This document shows, piece by piece, positions 44,550 through 52,879 of a stretch of DNA of 64,000 nt. Origin of the DNA: Nesterenkonia ebinurensis (GTDB lineage: Bacteria; Actinomycetota; Actinomycetes; Actinomycetales; Micrococcaceae). The position numbers and the translations under genes are program-made. The notes under the pieces are model-generated. The model made no database searches. It was not told the DNA's origin and saw only the letters and a list, made by a program, of their open reading frames with translations. The stretch is from assembly GCF_008711175.1 (NCBI RefSeq), contig NZ_VWNF01000047.1:124001-188000 (forward strand). Direction: 5' to 3'. Each line of letters starts with the position of its first letter. Position 1 is the stretch's first letter.

Positions 44550-44571
44550 GAACACCTAGAATAGTGCTTTG
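44549..44571. promoter_or_regulatory. Overlapping back-to-back -10 elements, leaderless in both directions
   Basis: TAGAAT (plus, 44557-44562) and TATTCT (minus, 44563-44558) are nearly the same bases. Each ends 8 bases from its start codon (GTG 44571; ATG 44549), the spacing expected for transcription starting at the first codon base. Confidence 0.6.
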
Positions 44572-45008
44572 TGAGCCTCTCCGATTCCACCGGTCACACT
44601 GGGACCTCTGACCTTGCTACCCGATACGGCGCTGGCCGGGGCAAGATGTCCCCTGCGGTGCAGAGACTGCTGGTGATCGGCGCCCTGGCGGTGGCTGTGG
44701 CGACCACGGTGTGGTTCACCATCAGCATGAACGTGGGGCGCCTGGAATACCAGGAGGTGGGCTACACGATCGAGTCCGACACCCGCGCCAGCGTGGACTT
44801 CGAGGTGACCAAGGACTTCGAGGCCACCGCCCAGTGCATGCTGCATGTGCTGGACGACTCCTATGCGATTGTCGGCGCCCGCATTGTGACTCTTGGCCCG
44901 CATGAAGGCAGCTCTGAGGCTGACCGCAGCCAGTACTACAGCTCTCAGCTGCGCACCGAGTACCGGGGTGTCACCGGGATCGTGGACTCCTGCTGGTTGG
45001 TTGACTAG
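44571..45008 (+). CDS. DUF4307 family membrane protein
   Basis: 145 residues; one TM helix (LLVIGALAVAVATTVWFTISM, ~33-53) and an extracytoplasmic domain with VGYTIESDTRASVDFEVTKDFEATAQCMLHVLDDSYAIVGARIVTLGP and a second Cys near the end (VDSCWLVD), so a disulfide is possible. Actinobacterial family of unknown role, conserved next to mca. GTG start, leaderless by the -10 position. Confidence 0.85.
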   Translation: MSLSDSTGHTGTSDLATRYGAGRGKMSPAVQRLLVIGALAVAVATTVWFTISMNVGRLEYQEVGYTIESDTRASVDFEVTKDFEATAQCMLHVLDDSYAIVGARIVTLGPHEGSSEADRSQYYSSQLRTEYRGVTGIVDSCWLVD

Positions 45009-45135
45009 AAAGTACGACGACGACGCCTGCTCAACTGCCTGCCCGGGCACCTGCCTGCTGTTCACAATGGGCGCAATACTGCTTGGACCGTTGAGATTCC
45101 GGGCCAGCAGGCCTAGTATGTTTCAACATGCAACT

Positions 45136-45170
45136 ACCCCGCCAGGGATACCCCGGCGGGGTCTGTATTT
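45136..45170 (+). terminator. Rho-independent-like terminator after DUF4307 gene
   Basis: Stem ACCCCGCC / GGCGGGGT with an inner GGG-ATA-CCC pairing, followed by TCTGTATTT. Separates the DUF4307 gene from greA. Confidence 0.6.
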
Positions 45171-45195
45171 AGAGAAGGCCCTAGGAGAATCTGTC

Positions 45196-45699
45196 GTGGC
45201 GACTAACACCCCCGAAGCTGAAGAGACTGGCCAGTGGCTCTCACAGGAGGCCTATGACCGCCTCTCTGCGGAGCTGGAGCAGCTCAAGGGCCCCGGCCGG
45301 CAGGAAGTGGTTGACCGGATCGCCTCTGCCCGGGAGGAAGGCGATCTGAAGGAGAACGGCGGGTACCACGCCGCCAAGGAGGAGCAGGGCAAGATCGAGG
45401 CGCGGATCGCCTATCTCTCACACCTGCTGGAAAACGCCAATGTGGGCGGTACTCCCCCCGACGACGGGGTGGTGGAGCCTGGCATGCTGGTCAAAGCTAA
45501 GGTGGCTGGCCGGGAGATGGAGTTCATCTTCGGCAACCGGGAGATCGCCGGGGACACCGATCTGGCTGTCTACTCCGATGCCTCCCCCATGGGTGAGGCG
45601 ATCGGCGGCGCCAAGGAAGGCGATAAGGTCAGCTACACCGCCCCCAACGGCAGTGAGATCGAAGTCGAAATCCTCTCCGCACAGCCATACACCGGATAA
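45196..45699 (+). CDS. greA: Transcription elongation factor GreA
   Basis: 167 residues. N-terminal coiled coil (WLSQEAYDRLSAELEQLKGPGRQEVVDRIASAREEGDLKENGGYHAAKEEQGKIEARIAYLSHLLENA) with the acidic tip EEGDLKEN that reaches into the polymerase secondary channel, and a C-terminal FKBP-like domain (SPMGEAIGGAKEGDKVSYTAPNGSEIEVEIL). Stimulates cleavage of backtracked RNA. I set the start at the GTG at 45196, preceded by AGGAGA eight bases upstream; the frame is open further up but that part has the terminator in it. NGGYHAAK replaces the usual NAEYHAAK, as in other Actinobacteria. Confidence 0.93.
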   Translation: MATNTPEAEETGQWLSQEAYDRLSAELEQLKGPGRQEVVDRIASAREEGDLKENGGYHAAKEEQGKIEARIAYLSHLLENANVGGTPPDDGVVEPGMLVKAKVAGREMEFIFGNREIAGDTDLAVYSDASPMGEAIGGAKEGDKVSYTAPNGSEIEVEILSAQPYTG

Positions 45700-45826
45700 A
45701 ACTCAGCTGGGAGCGAAGCAGGAGCCCTGACCTGACCTCAGGACCCCGTCCAAACGCCCTGCGGTTGGGCAGACCACCTCAGCAAGCAGCGCCTTCAGCG
45801 CGAACGGCGCAGCCGCCGGGACAAAC

Positions 45827-47098
45827 TCAGTTCATGACCAAAGGCTCGTAGCCCTCGGCGCGCAGAGAGTTGAGCACCAGGGCGGAGTGCTCAGTGCCCT
45901 TGGTCTCCATGTTGATCACGATGGAGACATCGCCCATGGAGAGCTCCCCGCCGATCCGTGAGTGATCCACGCCGATGACATTGGCGTCGGTATCGGCGAT
46001 GATCCGCGAGATGATGGCCAGTTCCCCGGGCCGGTCCTTAAGCATGAGCTTCACGGTGAGGAAGCGATCGGCAGCCGAAAGTCCGTGCTGGATCACCCGG
46101 AGCATGAGCATGGGGTCGATATTTCCCCCGGAGAGCACAGCCACCACGCTCTCAGGCCGGATGCCCAGTGTCTCAAGCTTGCCCTCCATCAGAGCGGCCA
46201 CACCCACCGCTCCGGCCGGCTCGACCACCAGCTTGGAGCGTTCCAGCAGGAAGATCAGCGCTTTGGCGATGGCATCCTCACTGACGGTGACCACTTCATC
46301 GACCAGCTCTTTGATGATCTCGAAGGGGATCTCACCGGGCCGGCCCACGGCGATGCCGTCAGCAATGGTGCGCACCACCTGCAAGGGCACCAGCGCGTCT
46401 GCGGCCAAGGAGGGCGGATAGGCGGCGGCGTTTTCAGCCTGCACACCGACCAGCTTGATCTCGCGCCCCTGTCGGGCGGCCTCCTGCTTGAGCGCCACAG
46501 CTGAGCCGGCCAGCAGGCCACCGCCGCCGATACCCATAATCACCGTGTCTACATCGGGCTGCTGTTCGAGGATCTCCAGGCCGATGGTTCCCTGGCCGGC
46601 CACCACATCGGTGTGGTTGAACGGGTGGATGAACACCGCACCGGACTCATCCGAGAATTTCTGGGCCGCAGCCAGGGCCTCATCCACATTGGAGCCGTGC
46701 AGCACCACCTCAGCGCCGTGGTCCCGAGTAGCAGCCAGCTTGGGCAGCGCCACACCCCGGGGCATGTAGATAGTGGCCTTCACGCCGAGTTTCTTGGCCG
46801 CCAGCGCCACACCCTGGGCGTGATTGCCGGCGGAGGCCGCCACCACTCCGCGGGCTTTCTCCTCCTCGGTGAGCCGGGCCATGCGCACATAGGCACCACG
46901 TACTTTGAAAGAGCCGGCCCGCTGCAGGTTCTCGGCTTTGAGATGGACCGTGGCCCCCAGCATCCGGCCCAGCGCCCGGGAGTGTTCCATCGGAGTATCG
47001 ACGATCACCCCTTCGAGCAGTTCACGAGCAGAGCGCAAATCCTCCAGCTGGACGCTGAGCTGGCGGCCCGGGCGGACATCGGCGGCAGCATCAGTCAT
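45827..47098 (-). CDS. ilvA: Threonine ammonia-lyase (threonine deaminase)
   Basis: 423 residues. PLP-lysine motif AGSFKVRGAYVR (Lys about residue 65), SAGNHAQGVALAAKKLG, the glycine loop MGIGGGGLLAGSAVAL, and LSGGNIDP; a C-terminal ACT-like domain (FLTVKLMLKDRPGELAIISRIIADTDANVIGVDHSR) ends the protein. Converts threonine to 2-oxobutanoate and ammonia, for isoleucine synthesis or threonine breakdown; the single ACT fits the shorter ilvA/tdcB-like form. Start overlaps the stop of the AI-2E transporter gene (ATGA). Converges with greA. Confidence 0.93.
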   Translation of the reverse strand: MTDAAADVRPGRQLSVQLEDLRSARELLEGVIVDTPMEHSRALGRMLGATVHLKAENLQRAGSFKVRGAYVRMARLTEEEKARGVVAASAGNHAQGVALAAKKLGVKATIYMPRGVALPKLAATRDHGAEVVLHGSNVDEALAAAQKFSDESGAVFIHPFNHTDVVAGQGTIGLEILEQQPDVDTVIMGIGGGGLLAGSAVALKQEAARQGREIKLVGVQAENAAAYPPSLAADALVPLQVVRTIADGIAVGRPGEIPFEIIKELVDEVVTVSEDAIAKALIFLLERSKLVVEPAGAVGVAALMEGKLETLGIRPESVVAVLSGGNIDPMLMLRVIQHGLSAADRFLTVKLMLKDRPGELAIISRIIADTDANVIGVDHSRIGGELSMGDVSIVINMETKGTEHSALVLNSLRAEGYEPLVMN

Positions 47099-48591
47099 CG
47101 TCTGCGGGGCTCCTCCTGCTCCGGGGCTTCAGGACTCGCAGCGGATTCTGTGCGGTCCTCGGCGGCGGGCACCGGAGCAGCCGCCAGCTCAGGCTCATCG
47201 GCGTCGTCGTGATCAGTGCTCTTGCTGCGCCCGAAGCCGTGCTTACCCGGATCCAGGCCGGGGATGGTGTCGAAGATGCGCTCCTTGAGGGTGCGCAGGC
47301 TGGCCTGCTCCTCGGCCTCGATGATCTCACGCTGGGCAGCTCGGCGCAGGGCCTCCTCCTTCAGTGCGCTCTCCATCTCAAGGGCCTCGGAGTCCCCGCG
47401 CCACTCCTCCTTATTCAGGTACTCAATGGCTCGTTTGATGAAGGCCAGCACCGGCACTGCGAACAATGCTCCGATGATGCCCAGCAGGGTGGTGCCTGCG
47501 GTCACTGCGAGCACCACGGCGAGCGGGTGGAGCTTGACGGCCTTGCCCATGATGATCGGCTGGAGCACGTTGGACTCCAGCTGCTGGACGGCGATGACCA
47601 CCGCGAGCATCCAGAACGCGGTGATGAAGTCATGGGCCACCCAGGCCAGCAGCACAGCGACTGCGCCGGTGACCACCGCACCGACGACTGGGATGAATCC
47701 GCCGAAGAACACCAGCACTGCGATGGGCAGAGCCAGCGGGACGTCCAGGATCACCGCGCCGATGTAGATGCCGACGGCGTCCACAAAGGCCACAAACACC
47801 TGGACCCGCATGAAGGTGCCCACTGACTTCCAGCCGCGGCGGCCGGCGCCGTGGATGGCGGGGCGGTGCTTGGCGGGGGCGAAGAGCACCAGGGAGTTCC
47901 AGATGGTCCGCCCGTCGGAGAGGAAGAAGATCAAGGTGAACAGCACCAGCACGGCACCTACGCCGAAGTTGGTGGCCGCGGAGCCGAAAGCCCCGGCTGA
48001 GGACATGATGGTGTCCTGGTTGTCCTGGACCCAGGCGATCAATTCGTCGATGGCCTGGTTGAACTCATCGGCGGAGACCTCGATGCCGAAGTCCTGGAGG
48101 GTCTGGTCGGCCCAGTCGATGAGCTCGTAGATACCGGTCTCAATCTGCTCAGCCATTTCGGCGAAGCCTTCGACGATCACATTGCCGACCTGGACCAGGA
48201 TGGCCGTCACCGCGCCGAGGAAGACCACAATGGTGGTCATGGCCGCCAGGATCCGCGGGAATTTGATCTTGACGAAGACATTGTGCAGCGGCTTCAGCAG
48301 AGTGGAGAGCAGCCCGGCGATCAGCAGCGGGATCAGCAGCAGCATCACATGGCCGAGCAGCCAGATGGCTACACCGGCTGCGATGAGGATGATGATGATC
48401 CGCCATGACCATTCGGCCGCGATCCGCACTCCCCAGGGGATGTCCTCGCGCATACGCTGTTCGTCGGCCTCTTTGGAGGGAGCCAGGGCGCCCTCGCTGA
48501 CTGGAGGAACGGACTCCTCGGCAGGCGGCTGGGCGGCAGCGTAGGTGGTAGTGGATTCGCCGGTGCTCTCCGGCGCAGAACCAGTGCTCAT
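47095..48591 (-). CDS. AI-2E family transporter (PerM/TqsA-like)
   Basis: 498 residues. Membrane core with the family's two N-terminal TMs (IIIILIAAGVAIWLLGHVMLLLIPLLIAGLLSTLL), a long periplasmic/cytoplasmic helical part (VIVEGFAEMAEQIETGIYELI...), then VFVAFVDAVGIYIGAVILDVPLALPIAVLVFFGGFIPVVGAVVTGAVAVLLAWV and AVQQLESNVLQPIIMGKAVKLHPLAVVLAVTAGTTLLGIIGALFAVPVLAFI. N- and C-termini are long, charged and Glu/Ser-rich. Substrate unknown; some members export small molecules or ions. Co-transcribed with ilvA. Confidence 0.88.
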   Translation of the reverse strand: MSTGSAPESTGESTTTYAAAQPPAEESVPPVSEGALAPSKEADEQRMREDIPWGVRIAAEWSWRIIIILIAAGVAIWLLGHVMLLLIPLLIAGLLSTLLKPLHNVFVKIKFPRILAAMTTIVVFLGAVTAILVQVGNVIVEGFAEMAEQIETGIYELIDWADQTLQDFGIEVSADEFNQAIDELIAWVQDNQDTIMSSAGAFGSAATNFGVGAVLVLFTLIFFLSDGRTIWNSLVLFAPAKHRPAIHGAGRRGWKSVGTFMRVQVFVAFVDAVGIYIGAVILDVPLALPIAVLVFFGGFIPVVGAVVTGAVAVLLAWVAHDFITAFWMLAVVIAVQQLESNVLQPIIMGKAVKLHPLAVVLAVTAGTTLLGIIGALFAVPVLAFIKRAIEYLNKEEWRGDSEALEMESALKEEALRRAAQREIIEAEEQASLRTLKERIFDTIPGLDPGKHGFGRSKSTDHDDADEPELAAAPVPAAEDRTESAASPEAPEQEEPRRR

Positions 48592-48630
48592 AGGCCCTAT
48601 CTTGTCACGGTTGAGGCAGCAAATACGTCA

Positions 48631-48663
48631 GAAGCGGTCCGCCGGAGACCGGCGGACCGCTTC
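48631..48663 (-). terminator. Strong hairpin downstream of the Bax-inhibitor-like gene
   Basis: 15-bp perfect stem (GAAGCGGTCCGCCGG and complement) with a 3-base loop, 15 bases past the stop at 48679. A CTTT follows on the plus strand only, so it is a stem-only terminator for the minus-strand gene. Confidence 0.7.
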
Positions 48664-48678
48664 TTTGCGCAGAAAGGA

Positions 48679-49584
48679 TCAATCCGCCATAGAGCGGACA
48701 ATCGCGATAATGCGGAGGATCTCGATGTAGAGCCAGACCAGGGAAACAGTCAGGCCGAAGGCTGCTGCCCAGCCGAACTTCTGCTCCACACCTGCCTTGA
48801 CGCCCTCGTCGATGTTGGTGAAGTCAAGCACCAGGGAGTAGGTAGCCAGCAGGATGGCGAAGGCGCCGATGGCGATGCCGATCCAGGGGCTAAACTCGGT
48901 GCGCAGACCGAACATGGAGCTGGTGCCGCCGAAGAGCATCAGCCCGAAGTTGAACAGTGCGAAGATCAGGTAGGCGCCCAGAGCGATCATGAACATCTTG
49001 TTCAGCTTGGGAGTGGCGCGGATCTTGCCGGATTTGAAGGCCACCAGCACGCAGCCGAAGACGATCAGCGTGGCGGCCACAGCCTGGAAGGCGATGCCGG
49101 GGAACTGCAGCTCCAGCACCCAGGTGATCGCACCCAGGAAGAAGCCCTGGGTGGCGGAGTAGGCCAGGATCAGACCGGGGTTGGGCTCACGCTTGAAAGC
49201 GTTGACCAGCCCGAGCACCAGGCCGGCCAGCACGGCGACGATGGCCAGTCCCATCACCACACCGGGCATCATGGTGGCCAGGGTGACAGCTGCACCGGCA
49301 CCCAGGAGCACCACGGCGAAGGAAGTCACCGTCTTGCGGATGACGTCGTCGTAGGTCATCGGGGTGCCCTCGAGGCCAGCGTGAGCAGGCATGTTGTACT
49401 GCTGCTGGAGCTGGTCGGGACCGGGCACTCCGTGCTGCTGGGCGTAGGTCTGCTGGGTCTCTTCACGCACGGTGCCGGCGTTGGAGTCCATGTAGAACCG
49501 GCGGCGCTTATCCGCGTTGAACTGGTCAGGCATAGCCCCGGACCGGAAGACCGGGTTGGACGAGTTGCCGAATTGCATGGCCAT
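48679..49584 (-). CDS. Bax inhibitor-1/YccA family protein
   Basis: About 301 residues from the ATG at 49584. A hydrophilic N-terminus (FRSGAMPDQFNADKRRRFYMDSN...MPAHAGLEGTPMTYDDVIRKT) is followed by seven TM helices (TSFAVVLLGAGAAVTLATMM to AAFGLTVSLVWLYIEILRIIAIV). TYDDVIRKT and the N-terminal tail are typical of the actinobacterial BI-1 branch. Function unknown; BI-1 relatives are pH-sensitive calcium leak channels. Flanked by a 15-bp stem terminator. Confidence 0.87.
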   Translation of the reverse strand: MAMQFGNSSNPVFRSGAMPDQFNADKRRRFYMDSNAGTVREETQQTYAQQHGVPGPDQLQQQYNMPAHAGLEGTPMTYDDVIRKTVTSFAVVLLGAGAAVTLATMMPGVVMGLAIVAVLAGLVLGLVNAFKREPNPGLILAYSATQGFFLGAITWVLELQFPGIAFQAVAATLIVFGCVLVAFKSGKIRATPKLNKMFMIALGAYLIFALFNFGLMLFGGTSSMFGLRTEFSPWIGIAIGAFAILLATYSLVLDFTNIDEGVKAGVEQKFGWAAAFGLTVSLVWLYIEILRIIAIVRSMAD

Positions 49585-49656
49585 ATGGGTTCCGCTCTCT
49601 TTCTGTGGGTTCGTCAGTGACGGCGAATCCGTAGCTTGCACCTAGTCTAACGGAAT

Positions 49657-50301
49657 TCAGACCTGGTCGATTCCGCGGGCGCTCAGCGCGCGTCCGGTAT
49701 CCCTGGCCCGCTCCACCGCACCCAACAGCAGCGGTACGGTGCGCGCCCGCAGACTGCGCTCCAGCCCACGGGCGGCGGCCTGCTGCCCGGCCTGGTGGAA
49801 CTGGTCGGCCAGGAAGGGGATGGAGCGCAGCATGATCAAGGCTGCCAGTGCTGCCCTGCCGGGACGAACACCGAAGATCTTCAGCGGGGTCAGCAGCACC
49901 CGAAGCACTCCGACCAGTTCTACCGGCTCGGTGGTGAGAATCAGCAGCTGGGCAGCCAGCAGGGCGGCCAGGATTCGGCTGAGCACCTCAACCGCGGTAA
50001 GCGGGTCGTTGAGCAGCATCTGCAGGACGATCAGCACCAGCAGCAGGAGCCAGAGCCGGCGCAGCAGCGCAAGCAGCATCCGCAGCGGCACCTGGACTGC
50101 CAGGGCAGTGAGCAGAACCAGAACGACGCCGCCGGCACTCACCACTGGTTCCCGGACCACCAGAATCACTGCAGTGAAGACGGCAAGAGCAGCGACCTTC
50201 AGTCCTGCCGGGCTGCGGTGCAGGAGCCCGCTTCCCGGGGCGCGGCGACCCAGCACCTGCTCCCTGGCACGGAGTCGCCGTGGACGGCGTCGTACTCTCA
50301 T
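49657..50301 (-). CDS. bioN: Biotin ECF transporter T component (EcfT/BioN)
   Basis: 214 residues. Membrane protein with SPAGLKVAALAVFTAVILVV at the start, and the coupling motif region near the C-terminus: AALAALIMLRSIPFLADQFHQAGQQAAARGLER, where ARG is the EcfT signature that contacts the ATPases. The ATG at 50301 overlaps the stop of the ATPase gene (ATGA). Completes a bioYMN set; energises biotin uptake across the cytoplasmic membrane. Confidence 0.88.
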   Translation of the reverse strand: MRVRRRPRRLRAREQVLGRRAPGSGLLHRSPAGLKVAALAVFTAVILVVREPVVSAGGVVLVLLTALAVQVPLRMLLALLRRLWLLLLVLIVLQMLLNDPLTAVEVLSRILAALLAAQLLILTTEPVELVGVLRVLLTPLKIFGVRPGRAALAALIMLRSIPFLADQFHQAGQQAAARGLERSLRARTVPLLLGAVERARDTGRALSARGIDQV

Positions 50302-51038
50302 GCTGTGCTGCGACTGCGGTAGGCGGTGATGATCTGCTCCGGCTCTCCGTCTGCCGCGATTCTGCCGTCCTCGACCAGCAGGGTGCGTTCGGCACCAGCG
50401 GCCAGCTCCAGGTCGTGGGTGGCGGTGATGGTGCAAATGCCGTGGGCGTCCTCGAGTCTGCTGACCATGCTGGTGAACCGTGCTGCATTGGCCAGATCAA
50501 GCAGAGTGGTGGGTTCGTCCAGCAGCAGGATCTGGGGCTTGAACACCAGCACGGTGGCCAGGGCCACCAGCTGCTGCTGACCGGAGGAGAGCTCCTGGGA
50601 GCTGCGAGCGGCCAGATCAGCAATGCCCAGTCCGACCAGGCAGTCCTGGGCGATACGACGGCGCTGGTCAGCGTGACCGATGCTGCGGCGCAGGGAGAGC
50701 TCCACATCCTCCAGCGGGGTGGGCATCACCAGCTGAGCGGCCGGGTTGGAGAAGACGAATCCGGCGCGCTGGCGGACCTGCCGCCCGTGCTCCACGGTGT
50801 CCAGCCCATCAGTGGTGACGTAACCCTCGGTGGGTTCGACCAGGCCGTTGACTAGCTGCAGCAGGGTGGATTTTCCGCCTCCGTTGGGGCCGATCACGCT
50901 GATCCGCTGCTCACTGAGATCCAGCTGCGGGACCTCCAGCAGCAGCCGGCCGGCTGCCAGGACGCGGACGTCCCGGAAGCTGATGGTCTGCGGGGACTCT
51001 GTCACGGCAGAAGACTCTATACCGGCGGCTGAGCTCAC
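50298..51038 (-). CDS. bioM: Biotin ECF transporter ATPase (BioM)
   Basis: 246 residues. ISVIGPNGGGKSTLLQLVNGLVEPTEG (Walker A), SSGQQQLVALATVLVFKPQILLLDEPTTLLDLAN (signature SSGQQQ and Walker B), and ITATHDLELAAGAERTLLVEDGR (H-loop). Glutamate of Walker B is present. One base separates it from bioY, and ATGA links it to bioN. Confidence 0.92.
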   Translation of the reverse strand: MSSAAGIESSAVTESPQTISFRDVRVLAAGRLLLEVPQLDLSEQRISVIGPNGGGKSTLLQLVNGLVEPTEGYVTTDGLDTVEHGRQVRQRAGFVFSNPAAQLVMPTPLEDVELSLRRSIGHADQRRRIAQDCLVGLGIADLAARSSQELSSGQQQLVALATVLVFKPQILLLDEPTTLLDLANAARFTSMVSRLEDAHGICTITATHDLELAAGAERTLLVEDGRIAADGEPEQIITAYRSRSTA

Positions 51039-51674
51039 CTACCGCACCAGGATCCAGGGTGCGGCCCGATGGACCAGGGCAGCGGCTGCGGCAGCGGTGA
51101 GAGACTTCACCACATCGCCAGGCCAGAAGACGATGTCCATGAAGAAGGCCTCCTGCAGGCTGACCTGCAGATTGAGGCTCATCCCGAGGATTCCGGCAGG
51201 ATGGGTGACGAGGATGCTGCCTCCGATCGCGGCAACGAACAGCAGCGGCACCCACCAGCGCGGCGCCGCCCGGCGCACTACGACCCGAGCGATGAATCCG
51301 GTGACCAGTGCGGTGATCGGGAAAGCCAGAAGATAGCCCGCCGAAGGGCCGGCGAGCACTCCGAAGCCGCCGGCGAATCCGGCGAAGATCGGCAGCCCCA
51401 GAAGTCCCAGCACCACATAGAGCCCTGCGGCGGCCAGCCCGCGCCAGGGACCCAGCGCCAAGCCTGTCAGCGCCACGCCCATGGTCTGCAGAGTGATCGG
51501 CACCCCGAAGCTGCCCACCGGGATGGGCGGGGCGAAGGCGAGCACGGCGATCAGTGCAGCGAAGACTCCGATCAGCGCGATGTCCTGAGCGGAGTTTCCG
51601 CCACGGGTGCGGCGCTGCGGGTGCTTGCTCTCGGCTGCGGAGATCACAGTGTCAGCGCTCTGCGGCTGCATCAT
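51039..51674 (-). CDS. bioY: Biotin ECF transporter S component (BioY)
   Basis: 211 residues, six TMs. IALIGVFAALIAVLAFAPPIPVGSFGVPITLQTMGVALTGLALGPWRGLAAAGLYVVLGLLGLPIFAGFAGGFGVLAGPSAGYLLAF covers the BioY hallmark (VPITLQTxxV, and GxxxGPSxGYL). Binds biotin for import. Two adjacent ATGs (51674, 51671). Upstream lie AGGAC-type ribosome bases and a BioQ-like operator at 51730-51742. Confidence 0.93.
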   Translation of the reverse strand: MMQPQSADTVISAAESKHPQRRTRGGNSAQDIALIGVFAALIAVLAFAPPIPVGSFGVPITLQTMGVALTGLALGPWRGLAAAGLYVVLGLLGLPIFAGFAGGFGVLAGPSAGYLLAFPITALVTGFIARVVVRRAAPRWWVPLLFVAAIGGSILVTHPAGILGMSLNLQVSLQEAFFMDIVFWPGDVVKSLTAAAAAALVHRAAPWILVR

Positions 51675-51727
51675 GGCTCAAAGTCCTCTCATAGGCCAAC
51701 TGTGGAATATCCTCAAGCCTAATACTT

Positions 51728-51744
51728 TTTGAACACTGTTCAAA
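51728..51744. promoter_or_regulatory. BioQ-type operator
   Basis: TTTGAACACTGTTCAAA, a 17-bp palindrome with core TGAAC-ACT-GTTCA (51730-51742), which is the site pattern known for the actinobacterial biotin repressor BioQ. 54 bases before bioY and next to the 3' end of a TetR-type gene. Confidence 0.75.
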
Positions 51745-51802
51745 CTACTACTGAGGGCAGGCTGCCCCAGGTTTACCCAGCACTTGTTTCATCTCGGCGG
51801 CA

Positions 51803-52354
51803 TTATTTGGGCTTGAATGAAACACCTGGTGGGTAAAGTTGTGAGGTGCTGCTCAGCTCGCAGCCAAGCAGTTTGCGCAGCCCGGCAGCGTAGAGCTCCT
51901 CAGCATTCTCCCCCGCTGTGCCGAAGAGCTGGGCGTTCTGCTCCACCGCCAAGGCGCCCAGAGCATAGCGCATGAGCTGTCCGGCAGTCGCCTGGGCTGC
52001 GGCGGCGTCGTACCCGGTGCTCGCCAGCGCCGACTGGAGTGCCTGAACTGGGGGCAGCTGTGGATCCAAGGCATAGGCGATCAGCACAAGGTCCGCGCCG
52101 TCACGGACGGGCAGCACGGCCTCGCGGAGCCGGTGCATCAGGACCATGGGTGCGGCTTGGGCCTCGCGGAGGGGCTCCAGCATACGGTGCGCCACCCGGT
52201 GCAGCAGCTCCTGCTTACTGGGTACGTGGTAGTACAGGGCACCAGGTGCCACGTCGAGCTCTTTGGCCACCCGGCGCATGGAGACATCCTGGAGCCCGTA
52301 GTCCCCCACCAACTGATGGGCAGTCTCCACGATCTCCGCCGCCGTCAGTGCCAT
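51803..52354 (-). CDS. bioQ: TetR family regulator, probable BioQ
   Basis: 183 residues. TetR HTH (residues ~3-48: LTAAEIVETAHQLVGDYGLQDVSMRRVAKELDVAPGALYYHVPSKQELLHRVAHRML) with an Ala/Leu-rich helical ligand domain. LDVAPGALYYHVPSKQELL is typical of BioQ/TetR_C_33-like regulators. Upstream of and co-oriented with bioYMN, and a TGAACNNNGTTCA site lies between, so identity as the biotin repressor is strongly suggested though not proven. Confidence 0.78.
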   Translation of the reverse strand: MALTAAEIVETAHQLVGDYGLQDVSMRRVAKELDVAPGALYYHVPSKQELLHRVAHRMLEPLREAQAAPMVLMHRLREAVLPVRDGADLVLIAYALDPQLPPVQALQSALASTGYDAAAAQATAGQLMRYALGALAVEQNAQLFGTAGENAEELYAAGLRKLLGCELSSTSQLYPPGVSFKPK

Positions 52355-52501
52355 CCCTCCAGCATACGGGCGCGTTCACACCGGGTTGGCCCTGCTCTAC
52401 GGGGGCTTTACATGGCCCGGCCCAGACTGGAACCACGATCTGCCGGGATGACTCTGCGGCAGCACGGATGAGGAGGGCCTCCGGTAGTAACTCGATACAG
52501 C

Positions 52502-52654
52502 ATGACTACGGGAGCGGACGCGCTCAGTCTCCCGGCGACCGGCTGCGGCGGGCCGGCAGACGACAGTAACGGCACAGATTACCCGACTACAGAGGCCGCT
52601 GCCTCGCCTCATAAGGTCGACGACGCTGCACAGGAAGCTGGTGATGCCCCCTGA
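52502..52654 (+). CDS. Possible small protein of 50 residues
   Basis: ATG at 52502 to TGA at 52654 with GC-rich third positions; composition Ala/Asp/Thr/Gly-rich (begins MTTGADALSLPATG), no TM, no family recognised. No strong ribosome site; the only support is codon bias in an otherwise empty 340-base gap between bioQ and the tRNA. Confidence 0.25.
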   Translation: MTTGADALSLPATGCGGPADDSNGTDYPTTEAAASPHKVDDAAQEAGDAP

Positions 52655-52694
52655 GCCTCACATACGGCGTACGCCCGCCGCCGGAAGTGAACGG

Positions 52695-52768
52695 TCCCCC
52701 TGGTGGGACTCGAACCCACACTGTATCGATTTTAAGTCGACTGCCTCTGCCGATTGGGCTACAGGGGG
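52695..52768 (-). tRNA. tRNA with anticodon UAA (nominal tRNA-Leu), short variable loop
   Basis: 74 bases. Acceptor CCCCCTG/CAGGGGG, D arm with GCC/GGC, anticodon stem GTCGA/TCGAT around loop CTTAAAA (anticodon TAA at 52734-52732), 5-base variable loop ACAGT, T arm GTGGG-TTCGAGT-CCCAC, discriminator A. CCA is not encoded. UAA would read the leucine codon UUA, but bacterial leucine tRNAs carry a long variable arm and this one does not. Confidence 0.85.
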
Positions 52769-52879
52769 TTGACGGCCCTGTGCGGGCATCTGTCTGCGCT
52801 CACCTCGGTCGCTGGCCCACGATGGCCGCTTCCCTCAGCTCGCTTGGCAGCTACCCCACTCAGAACCGCCGAAACTTGC

